A stretch of 64,000 bases of DNA from Stenotrophomonas maltophilia (GCF_002205165.1 NZ_NIVS01000019.1:62001-126000); one strand, 5' to 3'. Shown: positions 25,823 to 34,067, counted from the first letter of the stretch. Notes: generated by a model not told the origin, from the letters alone. Made by a program: numbers and translations.

Positions 25823-26410
25823 CTATTGCGCCTGCGGCTCACCCAACGGGCGCTGCTGCCGCTCGTCCTGATCGAACGTGATGTAACGGCGGTGGATGAG
25901 CTTGGCATCCATGTCCCAGCGATACGTCTCCACCCCGCCGTTGCCTGTGCCGTCGGACAGAAGACCGACAATGCCGCGGGTCAGGTTGTCCGTGAGCAGC
26001 ACCTGGGAAGCACCGTCGGCATTCACGCGCAGGCTCAGGCGATCACGCAGGTGATCCTCGCCCTTCCCCACCGGGGCATCGAAGGCAAGACCTACCAGGC
26101 CATCTTCGTGGGTTGCCATCCCACCGCGTTCATCGCCTTTGGCATCGTACAGCCACACACCGGCCGTGCGCGATCGCCTTCCGGCATCAACTGCATCCTG
26201 GCCCACCTCAACGCGCATTACGCCCTGGTCATCCAGCACAACGACGCGATGGGCGTGGAGTTCATCAACGGTGAGTGTTCCGCGCGGCGCCATCGACAAT
26301 GCGATGACTGCCACGGCCAGGCCCGCAACAAGCACTCCAAGGGCGATAGTCAACAGAGTGAGGCGGCGTACGGACGTGCGAAGCACCTCCAGCGGTTCTA
26401 CAACGTCCAT
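25823..26410 (-). CDS. Single-TM envelope protein of unknown family, paralogue of 14751-15257
   Basis: 195 residues. Short cytoplasmic N-terminus (MDVVEPLEVLRTSVRR), one membrane segment (residues ~17-40), then a beta-rich outside domain. Repeated blocks are RVVVLDDQGVMRVEVGQ, TAGVWLYDAKGDERGGMAT, FDAPVGKGEDHLRDRLSLRV and WDMDAKLIHRRYITFD. The V-x-D-x-x-G-x-x-R-x-x-x-G and D-x-x-G-x-E-R-G-G signatures are shared with 14751-15257. No named family recognised. It stands alone between convergent and co-directional neighbours, so no operon clue is available. Confidence 0.72.
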   Translation of the reverse strand: MDVVEPLEVLRTSVRRLTLLTIALGVLVAGLAVAVIALSMAPRGTLTVDELHAHRVVVLDDQGVMRVEVGQDAVDAGRRSRTAGVWLYDAKGDERGGMATHEDGLVGLAFDAPVGKGEDHLRDRLSLRVNADGASQVLLTDNLTRGIVGLLSDGTGNGGVETYRWDMDAKLIHRRYITFDQDERQQRPLGEPQAQ

Positions 26411-26523
26411 GTGCTTGGTGCTCCTTTGCTGATGCCCTTCCTTGGATCATAGCCCTGGCATCGCCGCTGACGTTGCGCCACGCGGTGATACCTGGTCCGC
26501 CAGGTACCCTCTTCCAACGCCAT

Positions 26524-27339
26524 CTAAGGCTGCCCGGCCATCACACCTTGTATCCAGTCCCGATAGTGACTCACGCGCACATTGCAGGTCACCTGCCCAT
26601 AGCGCCCGGGACGGGCCGTCAGCACATTACCCTGCACGACCTTCCAGGCTCCCTGCCCGGCCAGCAGCCACTGGCCATCGCGCTCGATGAGCACCGGGCC
26701 ACCGCTGTCACCGTTGCCCAGCACGCCCTCGAGAGGCAACGCTTCCGGCGGTTCGTCGAACACGTAGCAGAGCCAGCGGTCGTAGGCACTGGTGATCCGG
26801 TTGAACGCACGCCGGAGCTCGGTGCGATTGGGGCCGTTGGGAGAATGCCCGGTGGCGCCGGTACCCGTTGCGCCCTTCCCCAGGATTTTCGCGATCTGGC
26901 CGGCCTCGTCGCTGCCGCTGTAAAGGGCCACCGGCTCAACGTCCGTCACCGGCGCCTTCAACCGGATCAGCGCAACATCATCGCCCGAGGCGAGAAACAC
27001 CACGATCAGCATCGCCTCGCCACTGGCCATGGCCTGATCGATCAAGGTCTGCGGCAGCGTCCGATAGCCGGGATGGGTGATGACGCGCTCGACGTCCCGG
27101 GCCGCTCCATTGATCACCACCTGCTTGACGTCGGCATGCACCGGCAGCGTGTGCGCGGCGGTGAGCACCCACTGCGGTGCGATCAGCGCGCCGTGGCCTT
27201 CGCCGGGCATATCCACGAGGGCGGGAAACTCGGTAGCGGGAACGCGGTACCGCGCATCGTCCACGTCGTGGCGGATGACGATGGCATGGGCGGTCGAGGA
27301 CGCGACCGTGAGCAGGGCAAGAAGCAGCAATCCTTTCAC
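26524..27339 (-). CDS. Secreted trypsin-like serine protease (S1 family)
   Basis: 271 residues from a GTG at 27339, chosen because it begins directly with a signal peptide (KGLLLLALLTVASSTAHA). The in-frame ATG 30 codons upstream gives a non-secretory leader. Catalytic triad visible: His63 (LTAAHT), Asp121 (GDDVALI) and Ser212 (GNGDSGGPV). Cys191 has no obvious partner apart from a late Cys in QVTCNVR, giving at most one disulfide. Probably a periplasmic or exported endopeptidase. Neighbours give no functional link. Confidence 0.85.
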   Translation of the reverse strand: MKGLLLLALLTVASSTAHAIVIRHDVDDARYRVPATEFPALVDMPGEGHGALIAPQWVLTAAHTLPVHADVKQVVINGAARDVERVITHPGYRTLPQTLIDQAMASGEAMLIVVFLASGDDVALIRLKAPVTDVEPVALYSGSDEAGQIAKILGKGATGTGATGHSPNGPNRTELRRAFNRITSAYDRWLCYVFDEPPEALPLEGVLGNGDSGGPVLIERDGQWLLAGQGAWKVVQGNVLTARPGRYGQVTCNVRVSHYRDWIQGVMAGQP

Positions 27340-27412
27340 GTGTGATGCCTTGAGGGTCTGACAACGGGATCCGGTAGACGAACGGACGGGCTGGAAAGGC
27401 CGCGGTGCGCCA

Positions 27413-27898
27413 TTACGGCTCGCGCTCACGGGCTTCCAGCGCGCTGGCGAACTGTGCCATCAAACGGACCAGCTCCGATACATCCTGTGCGGACCACGAC
27501 GCGAAGATCTCCCGGCCGATCCGCTCACGTGCGGCATCCAGGCGGTCCGTCATTTCCTTTCCCTTCGGCGCGATGGTCGCCTCACGGATGCGGCGATCCT
27601 CGGGGTTTCCACGACGTGTCACCAGCTCCATCGCCGCCAGTTTGGCGACCTGTCGGCTGATGGTGGTGTAGTCGCGGCCCAGCCGGTCAGCCAGGTCCAC
27701 CACGCCGATGGGGCCGACCCGCTCGATCACCACCAGCAGGCGGAACAGGGCCTGGTCCAGCGTCACCCCGGCCTCCTGGATCAGCCGCTCATCGTTGCGC
27801 GGCCGATTCATCACGCTGGCGAGGCTGACCATGGAAAGGTGCAGCGACTTCAATGCGGAAGAATTATGTGTATCTTGCACCTTATTTTTCGCAGGCAT
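27413..27898 (-). CDS. MarR-family transcriptional regulator
   Basis: 161 residues from ATG 27898. Winged helix at residues ~45-125 with GPIGVVDLADRLGRDYTTISRQVAKLAAMELVTRRGNPEDRRIRE, a textbook MarR recognition helix and wing. Divergent from a flavin monooxygenase across 48 bp with two matching 13-bp dyads. One dyad lies inside the first codons of this start, so the true start may be the internal Met (MVSLASVMNRPR). It probably represses the monooxygenase until a phenolic or aromatic ligand binds. Confidence 0.87.
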   Translation of the reverse strand: MPAKNKVQDTHNSSALKSLHLSMVSLASVMNRPRNDERLIQEAGVTLDQALFRLLVVIERVGPIGVVDLADRLGRDYTTISRQVAKLAAMELVTRRGNPEDRRIREATIAPKGKEMTDRLDAARERIGREIFASWSAQDVSELVRLMAQFASALEAREREP

Positions 27899-27929
27899 AG
27901 CATCCCCTCCAAGTAAGTGCATATTACAC
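27868..27929. promoter_or_regulatory. Pair of MarR-type 13-bp dyads upstream of the monooxygenase
   Basis: GTGTATCTTGCAC (27868-27880) and GTGCATATTACAC (27917-27929) are inverted copies of one motif, GTGTA-N3-TGCAC. The centres are 49 bp apart. The second lies just before the monooxygenase ribosome site. Both are AT-rich relative to surroundings. Size fits a MarR dimer site; assignment to the adjacent regulator is inferred. Confidence 0.65.
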
Positions 27930-27946
27930 ACACCTGGAGCGGCACA

Positions 27947-29431
27947 ATGGGCAATACCCCTGATGTAGTGATCTGTGGTGCCGGCGCTGCCGGCCTCACC
28001 CTGGCCATCGAACTGGCGCGCCGCGGTGTCGCCTTCCGGCTGTTCGAACAGCGCAAGCAGCCCTTTCACGGCTCGCGCGGCAAGGGCATCCAGCCGCGCA
28101 GCCAGGAAATCTTCGAGGACATGGGCATCCTCGATCAGCTGTTCGCGGCCGGTGGGCCCTACCCAGTGTCCCGGGTCCATTGCGCCGACGGCAGCAGCGT
28201 CGACGCGACGGTCATCGAAGGCGCACCGGCTACGCCGGTCGAACCCTACCGCCAGCCGCTGATGGTGCCGCAGTTCCTGACCGAGGCCGTGATGCGCGAT
28301 CGACTTGCCGAGCTCGGCCACCGGGTCGAGTTCGGGCATGGATTGATCGGCGTCGAGCAGGACGCAAATGGCGTGACGGTTCGGCTCGCCACCCCCACGA
28401 GCGAGCAGACGCTCCAGACGCGCTATCTGGTGGGCGCCGATGGCGGCCGCAGCTTCGTGCGGCAGGCCCTGGACATCGGCTTCCCGGGCAGAACACTGGG
28501 TGTGCGCGCGGTGGTGGCCGACATCGTCCTGCAGGGATTGCCGCGCGATGCCTGGCACAGTTTCAACGAGGACGACATGGCGCGGCGCATCTCGCTATGC
28601 CCGCTCATGGGAACAGCGCTGTTCCAGTTGCAGGCCCCCGTGCCGTTCGAGGGCGACGTCGACCTTTCCATCGACGGGCTGGCGGACATGGTGCGCATGC
28701 GTACCGGCCGCAACGATCTCGAAGTGCTCGATGTCTGTTGGGCCTCGGCGTACCGGATGAACGCGCGATTGGCCGACCGGTACCGCGACGGCCGCGTGTT
28801 CCTCATCGGCGACGCCGCCCACACGCATCCGCCCACCGGCGGCCAGGGCCTGAACACCAGCGCGCAGGACGCCTACAACCTCGGTTGGAAACTGGCGGCG
28901 GTGTTGAAGGGTGCGCCGCAGGCCCTGCTGGATACTTACGAGGAAGAGCGCCGCCCCATTGCAGCCTCGATGCTCGGGCTTGCCACGACGCTGCTCGCTC
29001 AGGCCCAGCGCGGCGACAACCGGCGCGGGCGCGACGTGCAGCAGCTCGATCTCGCCTATGGTGAATCGTCACTCACGCTGGCTGCCGAGGCCCGCAGCGG
29101 ACGCACCGCGCCGGGCAGCCGGGCGCCCGATGCGCCGCTCCTGGGCGCGGGTGGACAGCGCGTGCGCCTGTTCGACGTACTGCGCGGAACGCATTGGACA
29201 TTACTGGGCTACGCCTGCGATCGGTCCAGCGCCCCCTCGCGCGCGGGGTTGCGCGTCCACATCATCGGCCCGGCCGGCGACCTGCGCGATGCGGACGGGC
29301 ACTTCGCCGAGGCCTATGGCGTGCAACCGGGCGCGTGGCTGCTGATCCGGCCGGACGGCTATATCGCCGCTGTCGTCGACACGCCGCACCTGGCGGCGCT
29401 GCTGGCGCATTTTGAACGCCATGCGCCATGA
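27947..29431 (+). CDS. FAD-dependent aromatic monooxygenase (PheA/TfdB/MhpA-like)
   Basis: 494-residue flavoprotein hydroxylase. N-terminal Rossmann motif VVICGAGAAGLTLAIELARRG (GxGxxG), the second FAD site DRYRDGRVFLIGDAAHTHPP with GGQGLNTSAQDAYNLGWKLA, and a C-terminal thioredoxin-like domain (residues ~400-494, GRTAPGSRAPDAPL) typical of phenol- and polyketide-hydroxylase relatives. ATG 27947 has GGAG at the right distance; the upstream GTG lies inside the MarR dyad and is rejected. It probably hydroxylates an aromatic compound with NAD(P)H and O2. Regulated by the divergent MarR gene. Confidence 0.88.
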   Translation: MGNTPDVVICGAGAAGLTLAIELARRGVAFRLFEQRKQPFHGSRGKGIQPRSQEIFEDMGILDQLFAAGGPYPVSRVHCADGSSVDATVIEGAPATPVEPYRQPLMVPQFLTEAVMRDRLAELGHRVEFGHGLIGVEQDANGVTVRLATPTSEQTLQTRYLVGADGGRSFVRQALDIGFPGRTLGVRAVVADIVLQGLPRDAWHSFNEDDMARRISLCPLMGTALFQLQAPVPFEGDVDLSIDGLADMVRMRTGRNDLEVLDVCWASAYRMNARLADRYRDGRVFLIGDAAHTHPPTGGQGLNTSAQDAYNLGWKLAAVLKGAPQALLDTYEEERRPIAASMLGLATTLLAQAQRGDNRRGRDVQQLDLAYGESSLTLAAEARSGRTAPGSRAPDAPLLGAGGQRVRLFDVLRGTHWTLLGYACDRSSAPSRAGLRVHIIGPAGDLRDADGHFAEAYGVQPGAWLLIRPDGYIAAVVDTPHLAALLAHFERHAP

Positions 29432-29438
29432 CGACGCA

Positions 29439-30125
29439 TTACTTGCCGGCGGGACCCGCGCGGGCTCCCTCATCGCCCTGTGTCGCCTCGCGACTCTTCG
29501 CGAACTCCGGGAAGGTCTCCGCTATCGAGGCCTTGTCGGGAAGGACGTAGAACACCCCGCCCCGCTGGAAGGTAGATTCAATGATCTGCGCGTAGAACGC
29601 CGGCGAGACATTGATGCAGCCATGGGTGACGCGATTGTCGTCCGGTGACGCCGATGCCAGGCGCTCGGCCCGTCGCTCTTTCGGGACACCTGTCGCCGTC
29701 GGGTGGATGGAGACGGCGGAATCGTAGTCGACCCACAGGACGCGGCCCGCGTCGATGGACGGCCCGAAGCCCCCCACAAAGCGCCCGGCGGGCGTCGTGC
29801 GATCCCGGCCGGGAATTTCGCGAAGGGCGAGGCCGGCGATCCCCGGCGCGATGTGGTCGCCTGTCGCCGAGCCGAACAGCCCCGGGGCGGCGCCGCGAAG
29901 CTTGCCATCGCCGTCGAAGACCAGGATCTGCGCAGCGGCCTTGTCCATGATCGCGAACGGATAGCCTTGGCTGTCCTTGCTCGCGACAACCCAGCCCGCG
30001 AGTTCAATCACGGTCTCTGACACGGCCTGCCCTTGCGGAAGCTCATCGACGGCGGGTGCTGGCTGAGCGGGAGCATCCTCGGCGCTGGCCACGCCGATGC
30101 TCGTGAACGCCAGCGCCACGGCCAA
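29439..30125 (-). CDS. L,D-transpeptidase (YkuD-domain) family protein
   Basis: 228 residues if TTG 30125 is the start; no ATG lies nearby in frame and the ribosome site is poor, so the start is uncertain. Signal peptide ends near GVASA. The YkuD catalytic motif is THGCINVS with His168 and Cys170. Upstream blocks FAIMDKAAAQILVFDGDGK, TTPAGRF and VDYDSAVSIHP fit the fold. Such enzymes cross-link peptidoglycan or attach lipoprotein to it. The next gene upstream on the same strand encodes an Lpp-like lipoprotein, a natural substrate candidate, but a strong hairpin separates them. Confidence 0.83.
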   Translation of the reverse strand: MAVALAFTSIGVASAEDAPAQPAPAVDELPQGQAVSETVIELAGWVVASKDSQGYPFAIMDKAAAQILVFDGDGKLRGAAPGLFGSATGDHIAPGIAGLALREIPGRDRTTPAGRFVGGFGPSIDAGRVLWVDYDSAVSIHPTATGVPKERRAERLASASPDDNRVTHGCINVSPAFYAQIIESTFQRGGVFYVLPDKASIAETFPEFAKSREATQGDEGARAGPAGK

Positions 30126-30206
30126 TGCGCCACGCAGGGCCCGGGTTACAGGGTATGAGTGCGTACGGATGGGACAATTCCTTACATTGAAGACTGCACA
30201 GCCACA

Positions 30207-30240
30207 GGAAACCAGTGGCCCGCAAAGGCCACTGGTTTCC
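30207..30240 (-). terminator. Perfect 14-bp hairpin after the Lpp-like gene
   Basis: GGAAACCAGTGGCC (30207-30220) pairs fully with GGCCACTGGTTTCC (30227-30240) around a 6-base loop. It lies 41 bp beyond the lipoprotein stop and upstream of the L,D-transpeptidase. No clear T run on the minus strand; stem strength suggests a terminator or mRNA-stabilising 3' end for an abundant lipoprotein. Confidence 0.62.
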
Positions 30241-30281
30241 GATTCACACGTTGCCTGCCTGATACATGCTGCGGGAACGAA

Positions 30282-30551
30282 TCAGCCGCGCGGCTTGCGA
30301 CGCGGTGCTTGTTCGAGCTGCTGGACGCGGCCCTCGATCTGATCCAGACGCTGGTTGGCCTGCTGCGCCGACTGATTGGCGGACTCGGCGCTCTGCGCTG
30401 CACCCTGCACCTTCACGTCGAGCTGGTCGAGGCGTGAATTGATCGTTGCAAACTCGTCTTTGTAGGTCGCACAGGCACTCAGGCCCACGGTAGCGACAAG
30501 CGCCACAGCAAGCGTACGCGCGGTCGTCAGGTGTTGTTTGGTCAGAATCAT
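30282..30551 (-). CDS. Lpp/OprI-like alanine-zipper outer-membrane lipoprotein
   Basis: 89 residues with a strong AAGGAGG ribosome site. Lipoprotein signal peptide with lipobox LSAC (acylated Cys at residue 27). The mature part is a continuous coiled coil rich in Ala, Gln and Asp (INSRLDQLDVKVQGAAQSAE, SANQSAQQANQRLDQIEGR), like the alanine-zipper trimer of Lpp and OprI. It ends RRKPRG rather than in the single terminal Lys of E. coli Lpp, though Lys is present three residues from the end. Probably an abundant structural lipoprotein linking outer membrane and wall. Confidence 0.82.
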   Translation of the reverse strand: MILTKQHLTTARTLAVALVATVGLSACATYKDEFATINSRLDQLDVKVQGAAQSAESANQSAQQANQRLDQIEGRVQQLEQAPRRKPRG

Positions 30552-30687
30552 CGCACTGCCTCCTTCTTATGGGGTGTTCGGACTATAGCGGCGTTTACGC
30601 CAGCGCCATGACCGGCATTCAGTTGAAGCTCGGCGACGTAGAGGCAGCGTGAAGGACATGCGCGCTCGTTTTCCCACCCTGAAAACC

Positions 30688-31590
30688 TCACACGTTGGAG
30701 ACCAGATACTCCGTCGGTGACACCCCGAGAGAGCGGCGAAACATGGCCGAGAACGCGCTTGGGCTCTGATAACCATGCTCCAGCGAAACCTCAAGGATGG
30801 AGACGCCCGAGGCGAGGCGCGGCAGGCTGAGCAGCAGGCACATCCGCCGCCGCCAGTCGCCAAAACTCATACCGACTTCTCGATGGAACAGCCTCGCCAC
30901 CGTTCGCCCGCTTGTGTTCATCGCGCGCGCCAGGCCTTCCAGCGTTACCGGTTCAGCGGGCTCGGCGATCATTCGTTCGCAGAGGCGCAGCAGCTTGGAA
31001 TTGCGCGGCAGCGGGACATGCAGTTGAAGCCGGGGAGCCACTTCGATCTCGTCAAGGATCAAGTCCATGACGCGCTGGTCGCGTCCTCCATTGCTGTATT
31101 CCAGGCGGATCTCGGTAGCGGAAACGATGGCCTCACGCAGCAGCGCGGATACCTCGATGACCTCGCAGTGGCCGGAAAGGCCCGGCCGCACCTGCGGCGC
31201 TAGGTAGAGGGTCCGCATGGCGACATCGCCGGCGATCTGGATTCTGTGGACGACATTTTCAGGCATCCACACCGCCCTGCCGGCCGGCACCACCCAGCTT
31301 CCAGCAGCGCTGACGACCGTCAACACGCCGGTAAGTGCATGGATCAACTGCGCCCGCGCGTGGCTGTGCGGACGGATATGTTCCCCATGGGGATGTCGGG
31401 TGGCCAAGGCTGCGACGGGGCGGTCGGTGCCTGTGCGGCGGGCAGCCTGCTGCTTCGTGGCAGAAGACGCGCCCGTCCAGCGTGACGCACTGGTTTTACC
31501 ACCGCTCAGCGCCCATAGGTGTGGCTGGGGTCCATCCCAGCCACGGCGACAGGGATGTTGGAGCAGCAGCCTACGAGCCCTTCGCAACAT
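30688..31590 (-). CDS. AraC-family regulator with N-terminal cupin domain; start uncertain
   Basis: The clear protein runs from RPVAALATRHPHGEHIRPHSH (cupin domain, possible metal or ligand His residues) to a double HTH (LARAMNTSGRTVARLFHREVGMSFGDWR; ILEVSLEHGYQSPSAFSAMFRRSLGVSP). The family is normally ~260 residues, putting the natural start near 31458, where the codon is ACG. The only near ATG in frame (31590) overlaps the upstream gene by 20 bases and gives an odd 45-residue leader; TTG 31407 would be short. Last gene of the long leftward efflux/redox/metal operon and its likely regulator, or separately expressed. Confidence 0.78.
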   Translation of the reverse strand: MLRRARRLLLQHPCRRGWDGPQPHLWALSGGKTSASRWTGASSATKQQAARRTGTDRPVAALATRHPHGEHIRPHSHARAQLIHALTGVLTVVSAAGSWVVPAGRAVWMPENVVHRIQIAGDVAMRTLYLAPQVRPGLSGHCEVIEVSALLREAIVSATEIRLEYSNGGRDQRVMDLILDEIEVAPRLQLHVPLPRNSKLLRLCERMIAEPAEPVTLEGLARAMNTSGRTVARLFHREVGMSFGDWRRRMCLLLSLPRLASGVSILEVSLEHGYQSPSAFSAMFRRSLGVSPTEYLVSNV

Positions 31591-32425
31591 CCACGACAAA
31601 CGGTACCGTCCGAATTTCATCACTGGCCATGAACTGGATCCAGAGTGCATATCGACCCGCATGAGGCGGCTGTGCGTGGAGCATCATCCGTGCCGGGACC
31701 GGCCCTGTCTGCGGATGCGCTGCGCCGTGCCCGCCGTGTGCACCTGTGGCGGCATCGGCGGACATCGCATGCGCGTGGACATAGGCAAGGTCATCGGTGC
31801 CCACGAACACCGCATGCGCCGGCACGCCCAGATACAGGCCCAGGTCCTGCGCCGGTTTGCCATTCTTCAGCACCGTCAGGTTCAACATGCTTTCCTTGCC
31901 CGCCTGCAGGCCGGCCTTGTCCAGCTGGACGGTATACGGACCATCGATCCCTTCCCTGGGGGCCGAAACCGGCTGGAGGGATGTCCCGCCGGCAGGGGCA
32001 TCCACGTTGACGTCGAATCGAACCACCTGCTGGCCCAGCCCGGTGGGCACTGCGTCGGCGAAGACATGGTAAACGCCCGGCCTGGGGAAGGTCATCGCGA
32101 CCCGGAACTGACCGTCCGGCCCCGCTTTTCCGGGATGTTCGTGCAGGAAGGTGGAGAATGCGCTGTCGGTCGCGAGCACATGCAGCTCCTGCGACAGCTC
32201 CTCGTCAAACTGCGCGATGCGCTTTCCGGTCGTCTTGTCGGCGAAGGTGATGAGCAGATCGCGGGACAGCGGACCGGTCTCTTCGACCGACAGTTCGGCG
32301 ATGACTTTTTCGGTCGTACCGGAAAGCGCAAAGGCGCCTTTGATCGCTGCATCGGACGCCGAAGACGGCACGGCCACGGTACCGAGGGCGGCGACGCCGA
32401 AGGTGACAAGCTGTTTCATGAACAT
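31571..32425 (-). CDS. Secreted protein linked to heavy-metal handling, His-rich C-terminal region
   Basis: 284 residues, AAGGAG before ATG 32425, signal peptide ending near PSSAS. Two halves: an N-terminal beta domain (LSVEETGPLSRDLLITFADKT; FLHEHPGK; VYHVFADAVPTG) and a C-terminal domain with LGLYLGVPAHAVFVGTDDLAYVHAHA followed by a His-rich stretch (GAHGGHGAAHP). The YLG-x-x-x-H-x-V...DL-x-YxHxH pattern occurs in secreted proteins found next to HMA domains and copper exporters. It sits 26 bp after the HMA gene here. Periplasmic metal binding is the best guess; copper is inferred, not shown. Confidence 0.72.
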   Translation of the reverse strand: MFMKQLVTFGVAALGTVAVPSSASDAAIKGAFALSGTTEKVIAELSVEETGPLSRDLLITFADKTTGKRIAQFDEELSQELHVLATDSAFSTFLHEHPGKAGPDGQFRVAMTFPRPGVYHVFADAVPTGLGQQVVRFDVNVDAPAGGTSLQPVSAPREGIDGPYTVQLDKAGLQAGKESMLNLTVLKNGKPAQDLGLYLGVPAHAVFVGTDDLAYVHAHAMSADAATGAHGGHGAAHPQTGPVPARMMLHAQPPHAGRYALWIQFMASDEIRTVPFVVDVAKGS

Positions 32426-32451
32426 GTGACGTTTCTCCTTGAGAAAGGGAA

Positions 32452-32658
32452 TTACAGCCGCGGTTGCGGCTGGTGCGGATACCCCGCCTCTGCCAGCACC
32501 GCGATGAAGGCGGCTTCGTCCAGTGCGGTTTCGACGCGCACCTGTCGCGCCGGCGTGTCGGTCTCGATCTGCGCCAGCGGGTCGACGCTCAGCAGGGCAT
32601 CTCTCACCGGCCTTGCGCAGGACCCGCACGTCATGTTGGGAATGTTGAACTGAAGCAT
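32452..32658 (-). CDS. Heavy-metal-associated (HMA, CopZ-like) domain protein
   Basis: 68-residue soluble ferredoxin-fold metallochaperone. Metal-binding motif NMTCGSC with Cys11 and Cys14, then VRDALLSVDPLAQIETDTPARQVRVE and FIAVLAEAGYPHQPQ. The start at MLQFNIP (32658) is chosen over an upstream ATG that adds 28 unmatched residues. Probably binds Cu(I) or a similar soft metal and delivers it within the operon, whose next gene encodes a secreted His-rich protein. Confidence 0.88.
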   Translation of the reverse strand: MLQFNIPNMTCGSCARPVRDALLSVDPLAQIETDTPARQVRVETALDEAAFIAVLAEAGYPHQPQPRL

Positions 32659-32760
32659 GGTCTTTTCCTGGTTGAGTGGTACAGCGACCACCTTCGGCGT
32701 TGACAGCGTGGCAATGTCAATCACCTGTTCTGCACTCTCCACCTGCGCCCTGGTTTCCGT

Positions 32761-33771
32761 TCATGCAGCCGTCTCCGGCGTAAAGAACACATCGGCGTGA
32801 AGATCTTCCGCGCGCAGGCCCGCCGCGCTGAGGACGCGCATGGCCGCCTCCACCATCAACGGCGGCCCGGCGACATAGGCCTTCCATCCTTCAACATCCG
32901 GATGATCCGCGGCCACGGCATCGGTCACCCAGCCGGTCCGCCACGTCGTCTGCTGCTCATCGTGGGACAGCACAGGGGTGAACGTCAGGTTGGGGTGGGC
33001 CTGCGCAAGTTGCTGGAAGTGCGCCACCCGGTACAGGTCATGGAGGGCGCGTGCGCCCACGTAGACATGCATCGGCTCCGACATGCGCGCCGCGATCGCC
33101 GCGTGCACGATGGCCTGGATGGGAGCCAGGCCCGAGCCCCCTGCGATACAGAGCATCGGGCCATCGTGCTGGCTGCGCAGATGGGAGACCCCGAGGGGCC
33201 CCTCCACCCGCACGGGATCTCCTGGCTTCAGCGACGCGTGGATCCGCTCGGTCACGGCGCCGCCCGGCACGCGGCGAATGTGGAAATCGAGCTCGCCATC
33301 GAGCGCACCACCGGCCATCGAATAATCGCGCGGTGGAACGCCCGGGAATGTCAGTCGCGCATATTGGCCGGCCTTGAAGGCCAGCGCGGCGCCGCCGGTG
33401 GCGAGCCGGATGCGTTTGATGTCATGGGTCAGGGTTTCGATCGCCCCGACCCGATAATCAAGGCGCTGCATCGCAGGCGAAGGCCATGCTTCGACATCAC
33501 CCGCGTAGGCGGCAACCAGATCGCTTCCCGGCAGCGCACGGCACGCCAGGAACAGGCCCCGGGCCTTCTGCTCGTCCGTGAGTGCGAAGCGACTGTGCTC
33601 CAGGTGCACGACGTGCCCGCTGATCACGCGGGACAGGCAGGAACCGCAGCGACCTGAGCGGCAGCCATGCGGATACGCCACCTCCGCGGCCAACGCGGCG
33701 TCCAGTATGGTGTTTCCCTCCGGCACGGCGAGGGTCCGTCCTGCGGAGCGTATTTCAATGTGTCGGGTCAT
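32761..33771 (-). CDS. 2Fe-2S ferredoxin / FAD / NAD(P)H oxidoreductase
   Basis: 336-residue three-domain electron-transfer protein. A plant-type ferredoxin domain at the N-terminus has Cys37, Cys42, Cys45 and Cys77 (CRSGRCGSC...ACRALPG). An FAD-binding barrel follows (QYARLTFPGVPPRDYSMAGG) and an NAD(P)-binding domain (LCIAGGSGLAPIQAIV; YVAGPPLMVEAAMRVL). This layout is that of oxygenase reductase components such as phenol hydroxylase reductase, but no oxygenase is nearby. It overlaps the glutaredoxin-like gene by 4 bases, hinting that they work together, perhaps in metal or thiol redox chemistry. Confidence 0.88.
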   Translation of the reverse strand: MTRHIEIRSAGRTLAVPEGNTILDAALAAEVAYPHGCRSGRCGSCLSRVISGHVVHLEHSRFALTDEQKARGLFLACRALPGSDLVAAYAGDVEAWPSPAMQRLDYRVGAIETLTHDIKRIRLATGGAALAFKAGQYARLTFPGVPPRDYSMAGGALDGELDFHIRRVPGGAVTERIHASLKPGDPVRVEGPLGVSHLRSQHDGPMLCIAGGSGLAPIQAIVHAAIAARMSEPMHVYVGARALHDLYRVAHFQQLAQAHPNLTFTPVLSHDEQQTTWRTGWVTDAVAADHPDVEGWKAYVAGPPLMVEAAMRVLSAAGLRAEDLHADVFFTPETAA

Positions 33772-34046
33772 GGCTGTCGCTCAGGGGCTGCGGTCAGACC
33801 GAGCGCCGTGGTCAGCAACGGCCTCTGGGTCGGGAAGGTGCCGTAAAAGACCGACTCGCCCACGAGCGTGATCGGCGCTATCCGCACGCCGGTGCGTGCC
33901 TTGGCCTCTTCCATCACCTGGTGGACCGATAGGTCGCGCTCTTCGAACACGACACCCTGACGATCCAGCCACGCTTTCAGCGCATGGCAATCCGGGCATG
34001 TCGGTGTCGTGTAGAGAATGACGGGGGGATGGGATGGGGTGATCAT
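33768..34046 (-). CDS. Glutaredoxin-family protein
   Basis: 92 residues with a thioredoxin fold. Active site CPDC (Cys17, Cys20) in ILYTTPTCPDCHALKAWLDRQG. The cis-Pro element is APITLVGESVFYG, and the tail is PTQRPLLTTALGL. No signal peptide. Its stop overlaps the start of the 2Fe-2S reductase (ATGA), and it follows the NodT-type outer-membrane gene by 21 bp. Unlike classical CPYC glutaredoxins it carries Asp in the active site. It could reduce a disulfide using electrons from the reductase; this is inference. Confidence 0.82.
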   Translation of the reverse strand: MITPSHPPVILYTTPTCPDCHALKAWLDRQGVVFEERDLSVHQVMEEAKARTGVRIAPITLVGESVFYGTFPTQRPLLTTALGLTAAPERQP

Positions 34047-34067
34047 GGCGGTCTCCTTCAGGTAGGT

